Shown piece by piece: positions 9,890 through 20,476 of a stretch of 64,000 nucleotides of DNA. The notes beneath the pieces were generated by a model. That model was given only the letters and a program-made list of their open reading frames with translations. It did no database searches and was not told the origin of the DNA. Numbering within the stretch: the stretch's first letter is position 1; every line of letters starts with the position of its first letter. The position numbers and the translations under genes are program-made. This stretch comes from Branchipolynoe longqiensis (Eukaryota; Annelida; Polychaeta; Phyllodocida; Polynoidae). Where the stretch lies: NCBI GenBank assembly GCA_030323885.1, contig CM059186.1:172568351-172632350 (forward strand), in the 5' to 3' direction.

Positions 9890-10086
9890 GTGCCTGGATC
9901 AAACCCCTAAATCGAACAAAACCGAAGACTGGTAGACTATGACATTAGATAAAACTTCGATAGACTTAACCTAGACTATCACATTACACACTTAGCTATC
10001 CTTAAACGCTTACCGTTCGGCTAGACTTATTCTGGCCTTCTCTTAAGTAGACTTACCTACCCTTAACTTTCTTGGGCCGGACTTAC
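9890..10086 (+). repeat. 3' non-coding end of the YR element, copy B
   Basis: Nearly identical to 5589-5785, with the same 39-bp-spaced direct repeats. It is cut by the N run one base before the position where copy A passes into the next unit. Confidence 0.7.
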
Positions 10087-10586
10087 NNNNNNNNNNNNNN
10101 NNNNNNNNNNNNNNNNNNNNNNNNNNNNNNNNNNNNNNNNNNNNNNNNNNNNNNNNNNNNNNNNNNNNNNNNNNNNNNNNNNNNNNNNNNNNNNNNNNNN
10201 NNNNNNNNNNNNNNNNNNNNNNNNNNNNNNNNNNNNNNNNNNNNNNNNNNNNNNNNNNNNNNNNNNNNNNNNNNNNNNNNNNNNNNNNNNNNNNNNNNNN
10301 NNNNNNNNNNNNNNNNNNNNNNNNNNNNNNNNNNNNNNNNNNNNNNNNNNNNNNNNNNNNNNNNNNNNNNNNNNNNNNNNNNNNNNNNNNNNNNNNNNNN
10401 NNNNNNNNNNNNNNNNNNNNNNNNNNNNNNNNNNNNNNNNNNNNNNNNNNNNNNNNNNNNNNNNNNNNNNNNNNNNNNNNNNNNNNNNNNNNNNNNNNNN
10501 NNNNNNNNNNNNNNNNNNNNNNNNNNNNNNNNNNNNNNNNNNNNNNNNNNNNNNNNNNNNNNNNNNNNNNNNNNNNNNNNNNNNNN
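10087..10586. other. Assembly gap (500 N)
   Basis: A run of exactly 500 N, probably a placeholder of unknown true length. The left side is the end of a tandem retrotransposon unit. The right side is CCACAT microsatellite. Confidence 0.99.
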
Positions 10587-11575
10587 CACATCCACCTCCA
10601 CATCCACCTCCACATCCACATCCGCATCCACATACATATCCGCATCCACATCCGCATCCGCATCCACATAGATATCCGCATCCACATCTACATCCACATC
10701 CGCATCCACATCCGCTTCCACATCCGCATCCACATCCACATCCACATCCACTCCACCACCACCCACCCCCACATCCACATCCACATCCACCCCACCTCCA
10801 TTCCACCTCCACTCCACCTCCACTCCACCCCACATCCACATCCACATCCACTACATCCACATCAAACTCCACCCCACCTCCAAACTACCACGCAACCACC
10901 CAAAATCCACACCACCACACACACTTACCACCTCCCTTCACCTCCACATCCACCTTCACCCCCACCACCTCCACAGTCACCCCCATCGTCAACCCTACAT
11001 CCACCACCACCACCTCCACCTCCACCACCACCACCACCACCCACCTCCACTCCACGCCAGCGCCACCCCAACACCACAACATCCACATACATCTCCCACC
11101 ACCGACCACCCCCCATCTCTACCTTCACCTGCACCCTCACCATCACCGCCACCTCCACCTGCACCCCACCTCCTCCACCACATCCACCGCAACCGCCACC
11201 CTCACCCCCACATACACGACCATCACCACCTCCGCCTCCACTACCAACTCCACCACCTCAACCTCAACCACCACCACGCCACACCTCCACCCCCACCTCC
11301 ACCCACACCTCAACTACCACCTCCACCCCCCAACCCCACCTCCACCACCAGCTCTACCACCACCACTCCCCATATCCACCTGCACCCGCTCCACCTCCAC
11401 CACCACCAAACCATCACCTTCACCACCACCACCACCACCATCACCACCACCACCACCTCCTCCACCAACACCACCACCTCTATAACCACCACCAAACCAT
11501 CACCACCACCACCAAGCCATCACCACCACCCCCCTCCACCACCACCACCACCACCACCTCCACCACAACCACCTA
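10587..11575. repeat. CCA-rich microsatellite block
   Basis: About 1 kb built from CCACAT, CCACCT and CCA units with hardly any G on the plus strand. Long open frames in it are products of the repeat and not genes. Confidence 0.95.
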
Positions 11576-12029
11576 CATTAGATACATAATCATTAAAGTA
11601 CCTCTTGCTAACTGCGCATCTCTCTGTTAAACAGTTGTTTCTTTACATGATTGAACTGTGTCGCCTGTAAATTACCAAAGACTGCACGCCTCCTATGTTT
11701 TATTACATGAAAGCTTTAGTGTTTGGTTCAGTACAAGTTAAAATTACAGATTAAATTACTGCGAAGGGCCAGAATAATAATACAGACAAAAAGAAGTGTT
11801 CTAGTCCGATATCAGTATTATTGGGCTATGAATTTAATTCTGCAATAAATACAATGGAATGCAGAGGGAATGCATTAACTATATATAATTCTTTTGGGGT
11901 GGGGATAAAATCATTTCATAATCAAACCTAGTGTCCTTGAATAAATAATAATTATTAAAGCCATATATATGTGGCATTGATCATTATTTACTATTATATA
12001 TATGTATGTATGTAGAACTATTATTATGT
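11576..12029. other. AT-rich sequence without recognisable feature
   Basis: I see no gene, tRNA-like sequence or clear repeat here. TATATG runs occur near 11,960-12,010. Confidence 0.5.
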
Positions 12030-12258
12030 ATGAGGAGTTCAGGCGCAAAACCCCGTAAACACCAATCGAAAAATTGAGATAAACATAGGGAGTCAAACCC
12101 TCAAAAGGTTAATTTTTTACATTCCTATTTTTTTTGTTCATTGGTCAATGACCATTTCATCACAAGCAAAGTGGAATTAGTGAGAACTAAAATTACCGTC
12201 ATTTAAAAAAGCTGTTATTTTAATTCAATTTTGGATTGGCGTTTATGAGGTTCTTCAT
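12030..12258. mobile_element. Short TIR element (MITE family 2), copy 1
   Basis: Left end ATGAGGAGTTCAGGCGCAAAA, right end GGCGTTTATGAGGTTCTTCAT, the right arm having lost about 14 bp. The middle (AAATTGAGATAAACAT, TTTTGTTCATTGGTC, GTGGAATTAGTGAGAA) matches the better copy at 28,168-28,398. It is non-coding, about 230 bp, and its transposase family is unknown. Confidence 0.7.
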
Positions 12259-12563
12259 ATATACAATATAATCTCTGTCAATAGGGGCAAAAAGTGCTGG
12301 TCCCGTCATGGCACCCCTGTGGGGAACTGTCTTATGCAGACAACAAGCCATTTTTACAACTATTTGATCAATATTCTCTGTCAATAACGACATGCCATAT
12401 AGTTATTCTAACATGTGTACCATGTGTTTTTTGCCATTTCCTCACAATTGATTGCAATCCCAATGGGTTAATTTAATAGCATTGCCTCTGTGTCTATGCG
12501 GACAACAATCCGTTTGTTCACCTAATTGATCAATATTCTCTGTCAATAACCTCATGTAATGCC
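12259..12563 (+). repeat. Two-copy direct repeat of about 56 bp
   Basis: A segment starting GACAACAAGCC at 12,339 and containing TTGATCAATATTCTCTGTC is repeated at 12,501-12,556, a period of about 161 bp. A third weak match (AATCTCTGTCAATAGGG) lies at about 12,268. No gene is seen. Confidence 0.6.
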
Positions 12564-12690
12564 CCTGTCACACTACGACGCTTCTCGCCGGCGACCGGTC
12601 AACGTGTGGTGTTTTTGGGCGATAATTAGTGAAATATCGAGACGTGCTGGGGGCGCGTTATGCGCGCGTCGGTACACGTCGGTACACGTC
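12564..12690. mobile_element. Possible TIR-element end (CTGTCACACTACGACG)
   Basis: The 16-mer CTGTCACACTACGACG recurs at about 24,785, in both cases at the start of a GC-rich, GACG-rich segment. This fits the terminus of a DNA-transposon-like repeat. No matching opposite terminus was found. Confidence 0.35.
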
Positions 12691-12925
12691 TTTGCCCCAC
12701 CCACAAACCCCACCAAACCCCAAAACCCAACCCCAACCCACAAAAAAACCAAACACCCCCCCACCCCCAAACAAACAAAAACCCCCCACCCACCCCCAAA
12801 CCCAACCCCACCAACAAAAAAAAACCCCCAAACCCCCACCAACACACCCCCACAAACCCCCCACCCACACCCCCAAACCCAAAAACCCACCCAAACCCAA
12901 CACACCCCAACCAAACCCAGGACCA
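12691..12925. repeat. C/A low-complexity tract
   Basis: A nearly G-free run of CCCAC, CCCAAA and CAAAAAA words. No fixed unit. Confidence 0.9.
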
Positions 12926-13102
12926 TCCTAGTCTGTCAAGTATAAAAGAAAAACATTGGTTTCAACACATTCTGTCAGTCAGTCTCAGCCTTTCACGGAT
13001 CTCTCTCTATAACGGCATCTTGCTCCAGTCCCATGGGTGTCCGTTATAGACAGAGTACACTGTAAATTGGCATTGAATACTTAATGAAATACATATTATA
13101 TA

Positions 13103-13434
13103 TGTGTGCATAAGCTCAGACAGTAGAGTGTACACCTGTGAAGGTGTAGGTCATCCGATCGATCCTGCTCAGTGGACACATTTGCAGTTTGTGCTATTTT
13201 CCATTCCAACCAGTGATCCACAACTGGTTCATCAAAGGCTGTGGTATGTGATGTCCTATCTGTGGGAAAGTGCATATAAAAGACCCCCTTGCTGTTTATC
13301 AGAAAGAGTAGCCTATGTGGCGGCAGCGGGTTTCCTCCAAAGAAATAAGTCAGAATGACCATAGGTTTCACGTCCAATAGCCGATGATGAAAACCAATGT
13401 GCTGTAGAGGCATCATTAAATAAAATGAAACTTT
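13103..13434 (+). mobile_element. tRNA-headed SINE (mollusc-type body), copy 1
   Basis: The degenerate tRNA-like head (GCTCAGACAGTAGAGTG, then GGTCATCCGATCGATCC) is followed by a body with CATCAAAGGCTGTGGTATG, AAGTGCATATAAAAGACCCC and AATAGCCGATGATG, ending in an A-rich tail (AAATAAAATGAAAC). The second copy at 59.9 kb is better preserved. From memory, very similar bodies are common in mollusc genomes. Confidence 0.8.
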
Positions 13435-13648
13435 GTTATGTAGATATGATAAGAGGAATAACTGAGCTATATATATGTATGTGTATATATATGTGTCTGT
13501 ATATGTATTTATATATAGCTATAAATTTATTGCATTTATGCGCATATCATTGAGATAGATACAAAATGAATTCAACTAATAAAATATAGCGTTATTTAGG
13601 TATTAATAAAAAAATGAAAATATATATACCTACATATTTAGTCCATAA
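13435..13648. other. AT-rich sequence, no feature
   Basis: TATATG-rich DNA between the SINE and the purine tract. Nothing else recognised. Confidence 0.5.
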
Positions 13649-14083
13649 ATGAGAGCATGCCGAAAAGGCGAGAGTGAGAGAGTAAGAGATAGAAAGAGAG
13701 AGAGAACGCGAGAGAATGAGAGAGAGAAAGAGAGAGAAAGAGATAAAGAGAGAAATAGAGAGAAAGAGAGAGAAAGAGAGAGAGAACGTGAGAGAATGAG
13801 AGAGAGAGAAAGACAGAGAAAGAGAAAGAAAGAGAGAAAGAGAGAGAAAGAAAGAGAGAAAGAGAGAGAGAAAGAGAGAAAGAGAGGAGGGAGAAACCGA
13901 GAGTGACTCAGAGAAAGAGAAAGAGAGAGCAAAAGAGTGATATAAGTTGAAAGAGAGACAGAGATATAGAGAAAGAGCGACAGTGAGGGAGATAGAAGGA
14001 GAGAGCGAAAGAGATAGAAAGCGAGTGAGAGAAAGAGAGCGAGAGAGAGAAGGGGGGAGAGAGAGAGGGGGGGGGGGGAGCGA
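13649..14083. repeat. GA-rich purine microsatellite
   Basis: About 435 bp of GAGA and GAAAGA on the plus strand, almost without pyrimidines. It ends in a run of G (14,068-14,080). Such mirror-symmetric purine tracts can form triplex DNA. Confidence 0.95.
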
Positions 14084-14327
14084 CCGTCCACGATGGCCGT
14101 GCGTCTTTGAGGCTGGCGGCGATATACATTATGTACTGACGCCTGCTATCAGTATAGGTCACCATTTGGGATCGACATTTTTGATAAATCATAACACAAC
14201 ACGGTTGTTATGACTAGGCACCTCGGCCATCGTGTACACAGTCAGGAGAGAACCAACCATGTACAGGCTGTGAGACTGCAGTGTGTCATACAGACGGCGC
14301 CACCTAGCCGTTAGTTATGGTTGTCGG

Positions 14328-14650
14328 TTAGTTGGGTTTTATGTCCTGGCAATGTCTAAGGTCATATCAGAGCGGGTACCGACTTGTGACAGTGCGCGCT
14401 CATGGCGACGTGATAGTGCTGTCCCACTTGGAAATCAGGCTGCCAGCACCATGACCCGATATCCCACTTGGTCATATTATCCTGATGCTGAGCTAACCAG
14501 TCCTGTCAGATTATCCTGATGCTGAGCACTGGGATAGGAAGCGACAAGTATCAATTTTGTAAGTCATTGGTTTGACTCGACTGGGAATTGAACTCACGAT
14601 CTCCCACATGGGAGGTCTGCGCTCTACCGATTCGGCCACTTCCTCCTGTT
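14328..14650 (-). mobile_element. tRNA-headed SINE-A, copy 1
   Basis: On the minus strand: a tRNA-like head with A box TGGCCGAATCGG and B box like GAGTTCAATTCCC, then AAACCAATGACTTACAAAAT, TGATACTTGTCGCTTCC and GGGTCATGGTGCTGGCAGCC, then GATATGACCTTAGACATTGC and a CCAGGACATAAAAC 3' end. The head resembles class II tRNA (Leu or Ser). This family recurs about 20 times in the window in both orientations. Confidence 0.85.
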
Positions 14651-14652
14651 TG

Positions 14653-15002
14653 TTTGTTGTTGTTTTACGTCCTGGCAACATCTAAGGTCATATCAGGACG
14701 GGTACCGACTTGTGACAGTGTGTACTCATGGCAACTTTATAGTGCTGCCTCACTGGGACACCAGGCCACCAGTACCATGACCTGATATCCCACTCAGTCA
14801 CATTATTCTGACACTAAGCTAACCAGTGCTTATCCTAACATAATAATGCCGAGCGCCAGACTAGGAAGCAACAAGTATAAAGTTTTAAGTCATCGGTTTG
14901 ACTCGACCAGGATTCGAACCCACAAACTCATGGGTTCGGATCTCCCGATCTCCCAAAACAGGAGACGGACGCTCTACTCATTCGAGCGCCCTGTCTGGTC
15001 AC
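14653..15002 (-). mobile_element. tRNA-headed SINE-A, copy 2
   Basis: A full-length copy adjoining copy 1 in the same orientation. The 3' end (GTTGCCAGGACGTAAAACAAC, minus strand) is on the left. The tRNA-like head is at 14,905-15,000 and includes a short duplicated segment around the B box (CCATGAGTTTGTGGGTTCGAA). Confidence 0.85.
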
Positions 15003-15308
15003 TAAGTTGCAAAGCCTACACACACAAACAAAGTTTTATATAAGGACGGTTAGTTCTAGAGAACATTGATTTTCATCATCGGCTATTGGACGCAAAGTGC
15101 AAAGCCTACATGCATACACCATATGCCATACTATATCGACACTAGGCCTACACACGTTATAGTCCTATATACATAGATGTGCACATACATAAACACATCC
15201 ATTGATCTACACACATAAATAGACAATATGCCTACATACATAAATAAGTACAAACATACATATATAAATACATAACAGGCCTACATAATTCTTAATAGAC
15301 CTATATAT
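15003..15308. other. ATAC/ATAA-rich intergenic sequence
   Basis: Irregular CATACATAAATA words. One fragment (TCATCGGCTATTGGACG, about 15,077) looks like the 3' part of the mollusc-type SINE in reverse. No gene. Confidence 0.45.
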
Positions 15309-15309
15309 G

Positions 15310-15384
<75 letters not shown>
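15309..15384. repeat. (TA)n microsatellite
   Basis: About 75 bp of TATATA, flanked by TACATACATACA. Confidence 0.95.
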
Positions 15385-15387
<3 letters not shown>

Positions 15388-15439
15388 CATACATGAATAA
15401 ATACTTGCACAACCCACATAGGCTTACCCCAAGTTACGG

Positions 15440-16575
15440 TTGGCTGCTGACATTTTCATCCTGGCAACATCTAAGGTCATATCAGGACGGGTACCGACTT
15501 GTGACAGTGGACACTCATGGTGACTTTATACTAATACTAGTAATAGTGCTGCCCCACTGTGAAATCAGGCCGCTGGCACCATTTTAATTTGTTTAATTTT
15601 GTTAAATATATTTTGTTTGTGTGTGATGTGTGTTTATGCTGTCCACAGCATATAAGCTGGAGTGTTCGGGCTTGTTTTCAATGCTGGGCAGTTATTGTTT
15701 TGTGATTCTTATTGTTATATTTTGTGGTTAGTAATCTATGTTAGTTTTTGGGGGTTTTCTTGATAATATTTTTTGTTCTACTCTTAATTCTAGACTAGCC
15801 TATTCTATTTACATGTCATAGACCTGTACGTAATTGGGAAGTGCAGTTATCTGGCTAGTGTGGGCTAGGTTCCCTCCCACGGGCTGTCCTGCTGGTGGGC
15901 CTTGACATATCACATGCCCTTTGCGGTGTAGCTTAGGGAGTGGGGCTTTCCTAGGTTTATTTTGCCCAGATATTTTTTGTATGTCCTTAGGTCAGGAATT
16001 TGTCATTCCTTCACTGTTTGGGCATTCTATACCTTGGCAGCCATTTCCAGTGTGCTTCTTTCATGAGCTTTGATTTGGCTTCTAGTTTGCCTTAGCAGTG
16101 GTGCATTGTTTGCTCTAGTGTTCCTTTGTGGTTGTGTTAGGAGTGTAAATGTCTTTACTATATCCATACACTAATGTTTATAGGTGAATTATTCTCCTGT
16201 TTTCTAGCAGTTTCACTTTAGTTCTTTTGTGTATGTCATAGGTGGGGTGCAGTTTGTCCACTTTTAGGCAGGTCCTCAGGGCTGTGTTTTGCAATATTTG
16301 CAGCTTTTTCAGCAGTTCTTTCTTAGCGCCAATGTATATTACATCCCCATAGTCAAAGTAGGGGAGCACCATGCCCTTGAAGATTTTAATTGACATTTCT
16401 TGTGTCATGTAGTCTCTTAGATTTGCAAATAACCATCAGCACCATGACCCAATATCCCACTCAGTCACATAATCCTGAAACTGAGCTAACCAGTCCTTGA
16501 CCTATCCTAGTAATGCCGAGCGCCTGGCGAAGAAACAATAAGTATCAATTTTGTAAGTAATTGGTTTGACTTGAA
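15440..16575 (-). mobile_element. SINE-A copy 3, split by a LINE fragment
   Basis: The SINE 3' part is at 15,440-15,582. Its 5' part resumes at about 16,434 with CCATCAGCACCATGACCC. Between them lies a LINE fragment. CTGGCACCAT before and ATCAGCACCAT after the insert look like the target duplication of the LINE. Confidence 0.75.
15588..16432 (-). pseudogene. LINE reverse transcriptase C-terminal fragment, nested in a SINE
   Basis: The minus strand encodes KGMVLPYFDYGDVIYIGA and LLKKLQILQNTALRTCL, typical of the region after the palm in CR1/Jockey-type non-LTR reverse transcriptases. It then continues, with several stops, into a tail resembling RSTLEMAAKV and TYKKYL. It is 5' truncated and ends on the left in an A/T-rich tail. 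A second piece of the same 3' region lies at about 43,150-43,370. Confidence 0.75.
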
Positions 16576-16908
16576 TACATACACAACAAACATAAGCATA
16601 CATAGATATATACATACATAAATACATAATAGGGCTAAATAGATAAATATGTGCATAAACACACATACATAGGCCTACATACATGAATACATAAACAGTT
16701 TTGCATACATATATATACAAAGACATATATTATAAATGCATGAATATCTGTTTATAAATTCATGTTTATAAATTTTGTCATAAATTATGTTTACTAATTT
16801 CTGATTATAAATTTCTGATTATAAATTTATGTATGCTTAGAAATTTATGTTCAGAAATTTATGTTTTGAAATGTATGTCTAGAAATTTATGTTTAGAAAT
16901 TTGTTTAT
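16576..16908. repeat. ATAC-rich and AGAAATTTATGTT-type AT repeats
   Basis: First irregular CATACATA words. From about 16,748 the words TATAAATTTCTGAT and AGAAATTTATGTTT recur about ten times at 14-18-bp spacing. Confidence 0.7.
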
Positions 16909-16948
16909 ATCTCCCCTCCCCTCCCCTCCCCTCCCCTCCCCTCCCCTC
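16909..16948. repeat. (CCCCT)n microsatellite
   Basis: Eight uninterrupted pentamers. Confidence 0.95.
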
Positions 16949-17560
16949 CACAAAGGCATACCCCGCATCCCTCCCCGCGCCCGTCCTCACCCCACTCCCC
17001 CACCGCTTCACTCCCCAGTCTTCGTAGCCTTCCGCCTCGCCCATCGCCCCGCTCTCCCTACCCCGGGCCCCGGTCCCACCCACCACTGCCACCTACAGAG
17101 ACACCCAGGGCCCCAGCCCTACCCCGGCCACCTACACTACAGAGACACACCCCGGCCCCGGTGCCCGGCCTCACGGGGCCGTGCCCGGCGGGTCGTCCGA
17201 CCGCATCCCCCGGTGCGAGCAGCTCAGACCGCCGCTTTTACGACGGGCCCCGATTTAATGACCAAACCGTCGGCAGCAGCCGTTACGGAGATGTGAACGA
17301 GCTTATAACGCCGGCATCACAAACAGTTATTGGTGGTGGGTGGGTGGTTGAATGTGTGGGCAATAACCACCAGCAGCGTGTGTGTGTGTGGGGGGGGGGG
17401 GGTGCTTTACGATCAGCTCGGTGAATTAAACGCTCCTGGCCGGGGGGCTACAAGGCCCCAGGCCGGTAACTGAACCCGCGTGTCCCGCTATACGGTGCGG
17501 AGTCCCGCGGGCCTGCAACCCGCACAGGGTTTTATTCCGCAGCGATGTGACTAGCAAATC
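16949..17560. other. GC- and CpG-rich stretch, no gene called
   Basis: Rich in C and CpG, including CGGGGCCGTGCCCGGCGGG at about 17,175. The plus frame around 17,215-17,330 has a protein-like composition (DRRFYDGPRFNDQTVG), but I find no matching splice sites or start, so I do not call an exon. A G-run and a TG-run occur at 17,380-17,402. Confidence 0.4.
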
Positions 17561-17734
17561 GCCGACAATTATCGCAGAATGAAAAAAAAAGAAGTCAATC
17601 TGAAAGCACCCAGATCATTGTAGGTAGGCCTATAAGTTATAACGATAGAGAAATATGGGAATTAATTGGAAAATAACATGAATGAAAGGTACTGTTAAGT
17701 GTTATATATGACGAGCAGTGTTGTCTATTATTGT

Positions 17735-18056
17735 TATCGTTATCGCTACCGCTACTGCTACCGCTACCGCTACTGCTACCGCTACCGCTACCGCTACCGC
17801 TACCGCTACCACTATCACTATCGCTATCGCTATCGCTATCGTTATCGCTATCGCTATCGCTCTCGCTACCGCTACCGCTACCGCTATCACTATCGCTACC
17901 ACTATCGCTATCGGTACCACTATCGCTATCGCTACCACTATCGCTATCGCTATAGCTACCGCTACCGCTACCGCTACCGCTACCGCTACCGCTACCGCTA
18001 CCGCTACCGCTACCGCTACCGCTACCGCTACCGCTACCATTACCATTACCATTACC
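17735..18056. repeat. (CGCTAC/CGCTAT)n hexamer microsatellite
   Basis: About 50 hexamers, open in several frames (Arg-Tyr, Ala-Thr and Leu-Ser dipeptide repeats). It decays into CATTAC units at the right end. Confidence 0.95.
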
Positions 18057-18149
18057 ATTACTTTTATTATTATGATAACCATACAGCTATATGCTGGGGA
18101 TATTTTGGTGGTGCGAATTTGGTGTTAATGCATCGACGCTATGATGACT

Positions 18150-18203
18150 TGGGCCCCCCCCCCACCTCCCCCCGCCCCCCCCCCCCCCCCCCCACCCCCA
18201 CAG
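18150..18203. repeat. Poly(C)-rich run
   Basis: C runs of up to about 17 broken by single other bases, directly 3' (in minus sense) of the candidate exon donor. Confidence 0.9.
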
Positions 18204-18218
18204 ACACGCACCTCTCAC

Positions 18219-18352
18219 CTACGTTATCGGCGAACAGGAGCCGGCTCTGTTTCATCTTCAAAGCGTCCGAGTGGATCAGGCCGGTTTTAGTGCCACAATT
18301 ATGGCAATTAGACTTCACAGGCAGCTCCACTGATGGAGCGCCGACCCGGGTA
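18219..18352 (-). CDS. Candidate internal host exon, 134 nt, function unknown
   Basis: On the minus strand a pyrimidine-rich acceptor (CCCTGTTCCAG) ends at 18,353. An open stretch of 44 codons follows, and then a strong donor, GTAG|GTGAGAGG, at 18,219/18,218. The peptide includes VELPVKSNCHNCGTKTGL and then MKQSRLLFADNV, with a CxxC pair, and looks like real protein rather than repeat. I do not recognise the family. The LLFADN end weakly recalls the phosphatase-1-binding region of glycogen-targeting subunits, but the canonical RVxF is missing, so I do not assign it. The frame is also open upstream to an ATG at 18,435, but that part lies inside a TIR repeat arm. Confidence 0.4.
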
Positions 18353-18373
18353 CTGGAACAGGGTGTGGACGGG

Positions 18374-18687
18374 GCGGTGTCGCAGTTTAAAAGGGTTCCC
18401 GCTTTAAAAGAGGGCTTTCCACAATGCACATGCATTTCTGCCTGATTGAGCCTGTACCCATGTTTAATAACTTGTTAATTGCTTGTTAGTGCGGAGGATA
18501 ATATATTCTATCAAGCATAACATATTCACCACAATGATTCCTGAAGGAATCCTTGCTCAAGCTCCTCCACAGACAGAAAGAAGCCAGAAATTCAGACAAG
18601 ATTTCAGGTTTGCCATTTGACTTTGACGCATGCGCATTGCGAAAATCCCCGTTTTAAGCCGGCACCCTTTCAAACTGCGACACCGGC
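18374..18687. mobile_element. TIR element of about 315 bp (GCGGTGTCGCAGTTT ends)
   Basis: Left arm GCGGTGTCGCAGTTTAAAAG. The reverse complement of the right arm reads GCCGGTGTCGCAGTTTGAAAG, giving arms of about 37 bp with few mismatches. The middle contains TTTGACGCATGCGCA, also present in the element at 47.1-47.4 kb. Non-coding. Confidence 0.6.
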
Positions 18688-18751
18688 CTGGTTAAACTAG
18701 TGTGTATCGGATTAGGCCGTACATTAACGCACTGCGCACTGCCCAACAGAA

Positions 18752-19800
18752 TGTGTGTGGGTGTGGGTGTGGGTGTGGGTGTGGGTGTGGGTGTGGGTGT
18801 GGGTGTGGGTGTGGGTGTGGGTGTGGGTGTGGGTGTGGGTGTGGTGTGGGTTGTGGGTGTGGGTGGGAGTGGGTGTGGGTGTGGGTTTGGGATTGGGTGG
18901 AGTGGGAGTAGGTGTGGGGGTGAGTGTGGGTTGTGGGTGTAGTGTGGTTGTGGGTGTTGGGGTGGGGTGTGGGTGTGGGTGTGGTGTGGGTGTGGTGTGG
19001 GTGTTGGTTGGGGTGTGGGTGGGGTGGGTGTGGGTGTGGTTGTGCGTGTGGTGGGGTGGGAATGGCTGAGGATGTGGGTGTGGGTGTGGTGTGGGTGCGG
19101 TGTGGGTGTGGTGTGTGTTGGTGTGGGTGTGGTGTGGGTGAGGTGTCGGTGTGGTGTGGGTAAGGTGTCGGTGGGGTGTGTGTTGCGTGTTTGGTGTGGG
19201 TGTGGGTGTGGGTTGGGTTTGGTGTGGTGTGGTGTTGGTTGGGTGTGGTGTGGTGTGGGTTGTGGTGGTGGGTGTGGATGTTGGTGTGGTGTGGGTGTGG
19301 TGTGGATGTTGGGTGTGGTGTGGTGTGGGTGTGGGTGTCGGTGGGTGTGGGTGGGTGTGGGTGTGGGTTGTGTGTGGTGTGGTTTGGGTGTGGGTGTGGG
19401 TTGTGGGGTGGGGGTGTGGGTGGGGGAGGGGGTGGTGTGGGTGTGGGTGTGGGTGTGGTGTGGGTTCTGGGATGGGGTGTAGTGGGTGTGGTATATGTGG
19501 GGTGTGGGGGTATGGGGTGGGTTGGCGGGTGGGTGTGGGTAAAGTTGGTGGGTGTTGGGTTGTGGGTGGTGGTGTGGGTTGGTGTGGGTGGTTGAGGGGT
19601 GGTGGTGCTGGTGGTGTGGTGTGGGTGTGGTGTGGGTGTGGGTGTGGATGTGGGTGTGGGTGGGGGGTGTGGGTGTGGGTTTGGGTGTGGGTGTGGGTGT
19701 GGGTGGGTGTGGGTGTGGGTGTGTGGGTGTGGGTGGGGGTGGGTGTGGGTGGTGGTGTGGGTGTGGGTGGTGGTGTGGGTGGGGATGGGGATGAGGTAAA
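18752..19800. repeat. (GTGTGG/GGGTGT)n block
   Basis: About 1.05 kb of GGGTGT and GTGTGGT with G on one strand only. The perfect hexamer run is at 18,752-18,842. All long frames in it are repeat artefacts (Trp-Val, Gly-Cys). Confidence 0.95.
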
Positions 19801-20476
19801 GGGGGGGGGGAGTTAACGGAGGTGAGAAACGCTACACCAGATGATGCCGGTATGGGATAATGTAATACTCTTTAATAGATGCTTTCCACCAGCACCCCGC
19901 CCTCTGACGGAGGTGGCACGAACTCGCCTTCTGGGCAGGACTTCAGAATTACTGCATCGAATATTGTACTCAAAATAACCGAAACACCACAGCTAAGAAC
20001 AGAAAACACTATAGGGAAATAGAATAGGAATTCCCCAAAACAATAGCACATTTAGAAAGGCATGGTCTTCTATTCAGTTGCAGGTTAATGAATGCATGAA
20101 CACGTGACAATATTCTGTCGGCAGATTTGACAACAGCGTTTAAGGTCTAGATAATTCTAGATTTAAATAATTATAGATTAATACTTATAAATAATAGTAA
20201 TAATAACACTAGAATAATAGTAACAGTGACTTTACTACATTTATGTGGTTAATTAAAGCTTAACTTAACTTTAATTGCCAGTGTAGTGTGAGATTGAGCA
20301 AGCTGGGCTGGGCTGGGCTGGGTTGTCTGAGGTGGTACGGGTGGGTTAAGTGTATTGATTAGATCATTCAGTTACAGAGTAGTTCGGTGCACGGCTTCTC
20401 CTCCAGGGTTTGCATAGCCGCCGTGTGAGCTGCTCAGGTGTCACGTTGTTGGTGGCGATGTTTTTGAGATGGAGTG
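19801..20476. other. Mixed intergenic sequence, no feature
   Basis: No gene or strong repeat seen. A short (GGGCT)n run lies at 20,302-20,323. Confidence 0.5.

Larger units (their letters stand above)
1497..10086 (+). repeat. Two direct tandem copies of a 4.29-kb pol plus recombinase unit
   Basis: The sequence starting CTCCACCCGAGCCAGACTG at 1497 starts again at 5787. The two units (1497-5786 and 5787-10086) are colinear over their whole length, including a 504-bp inserted element. Most stretches differ by only scattered substitutions. Some short stretches of unit B (6005-6165, 7270-7420 and 8210-8600) differ by many small indels. The unit lacks the gag-like ORF. Unit B stops at the assembly gap within about one base of the point where unit A joins unit B, so more units may lie in the gap. 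Confidence 0.9.

Noticed and set aside
17161..17424. Plus-strand coding exon with DRRFYDGPRFNDQTVG
   Set aside because: No usable donor or acceptor was found and the frame runs into a G-run and TG-run.
18371..18435. Extending the candidate exon to the ATG at 18,435
   Set aside because: That part overlaps the left arm of a TIR element, so the upstream codons are repeat sequence.
18752..18842. Telomere repeat
   Set aside because: GGGTGT is not the animal TTAGGG unit and the block decays on the right into ordinary sequence.
18755..19816. Long plus-strand frames of Trp-Val or Gly-Cys repeats
   Set aside because: They translate a GGGTGT microsatellite, with no codon bias, start context or unique peptide.
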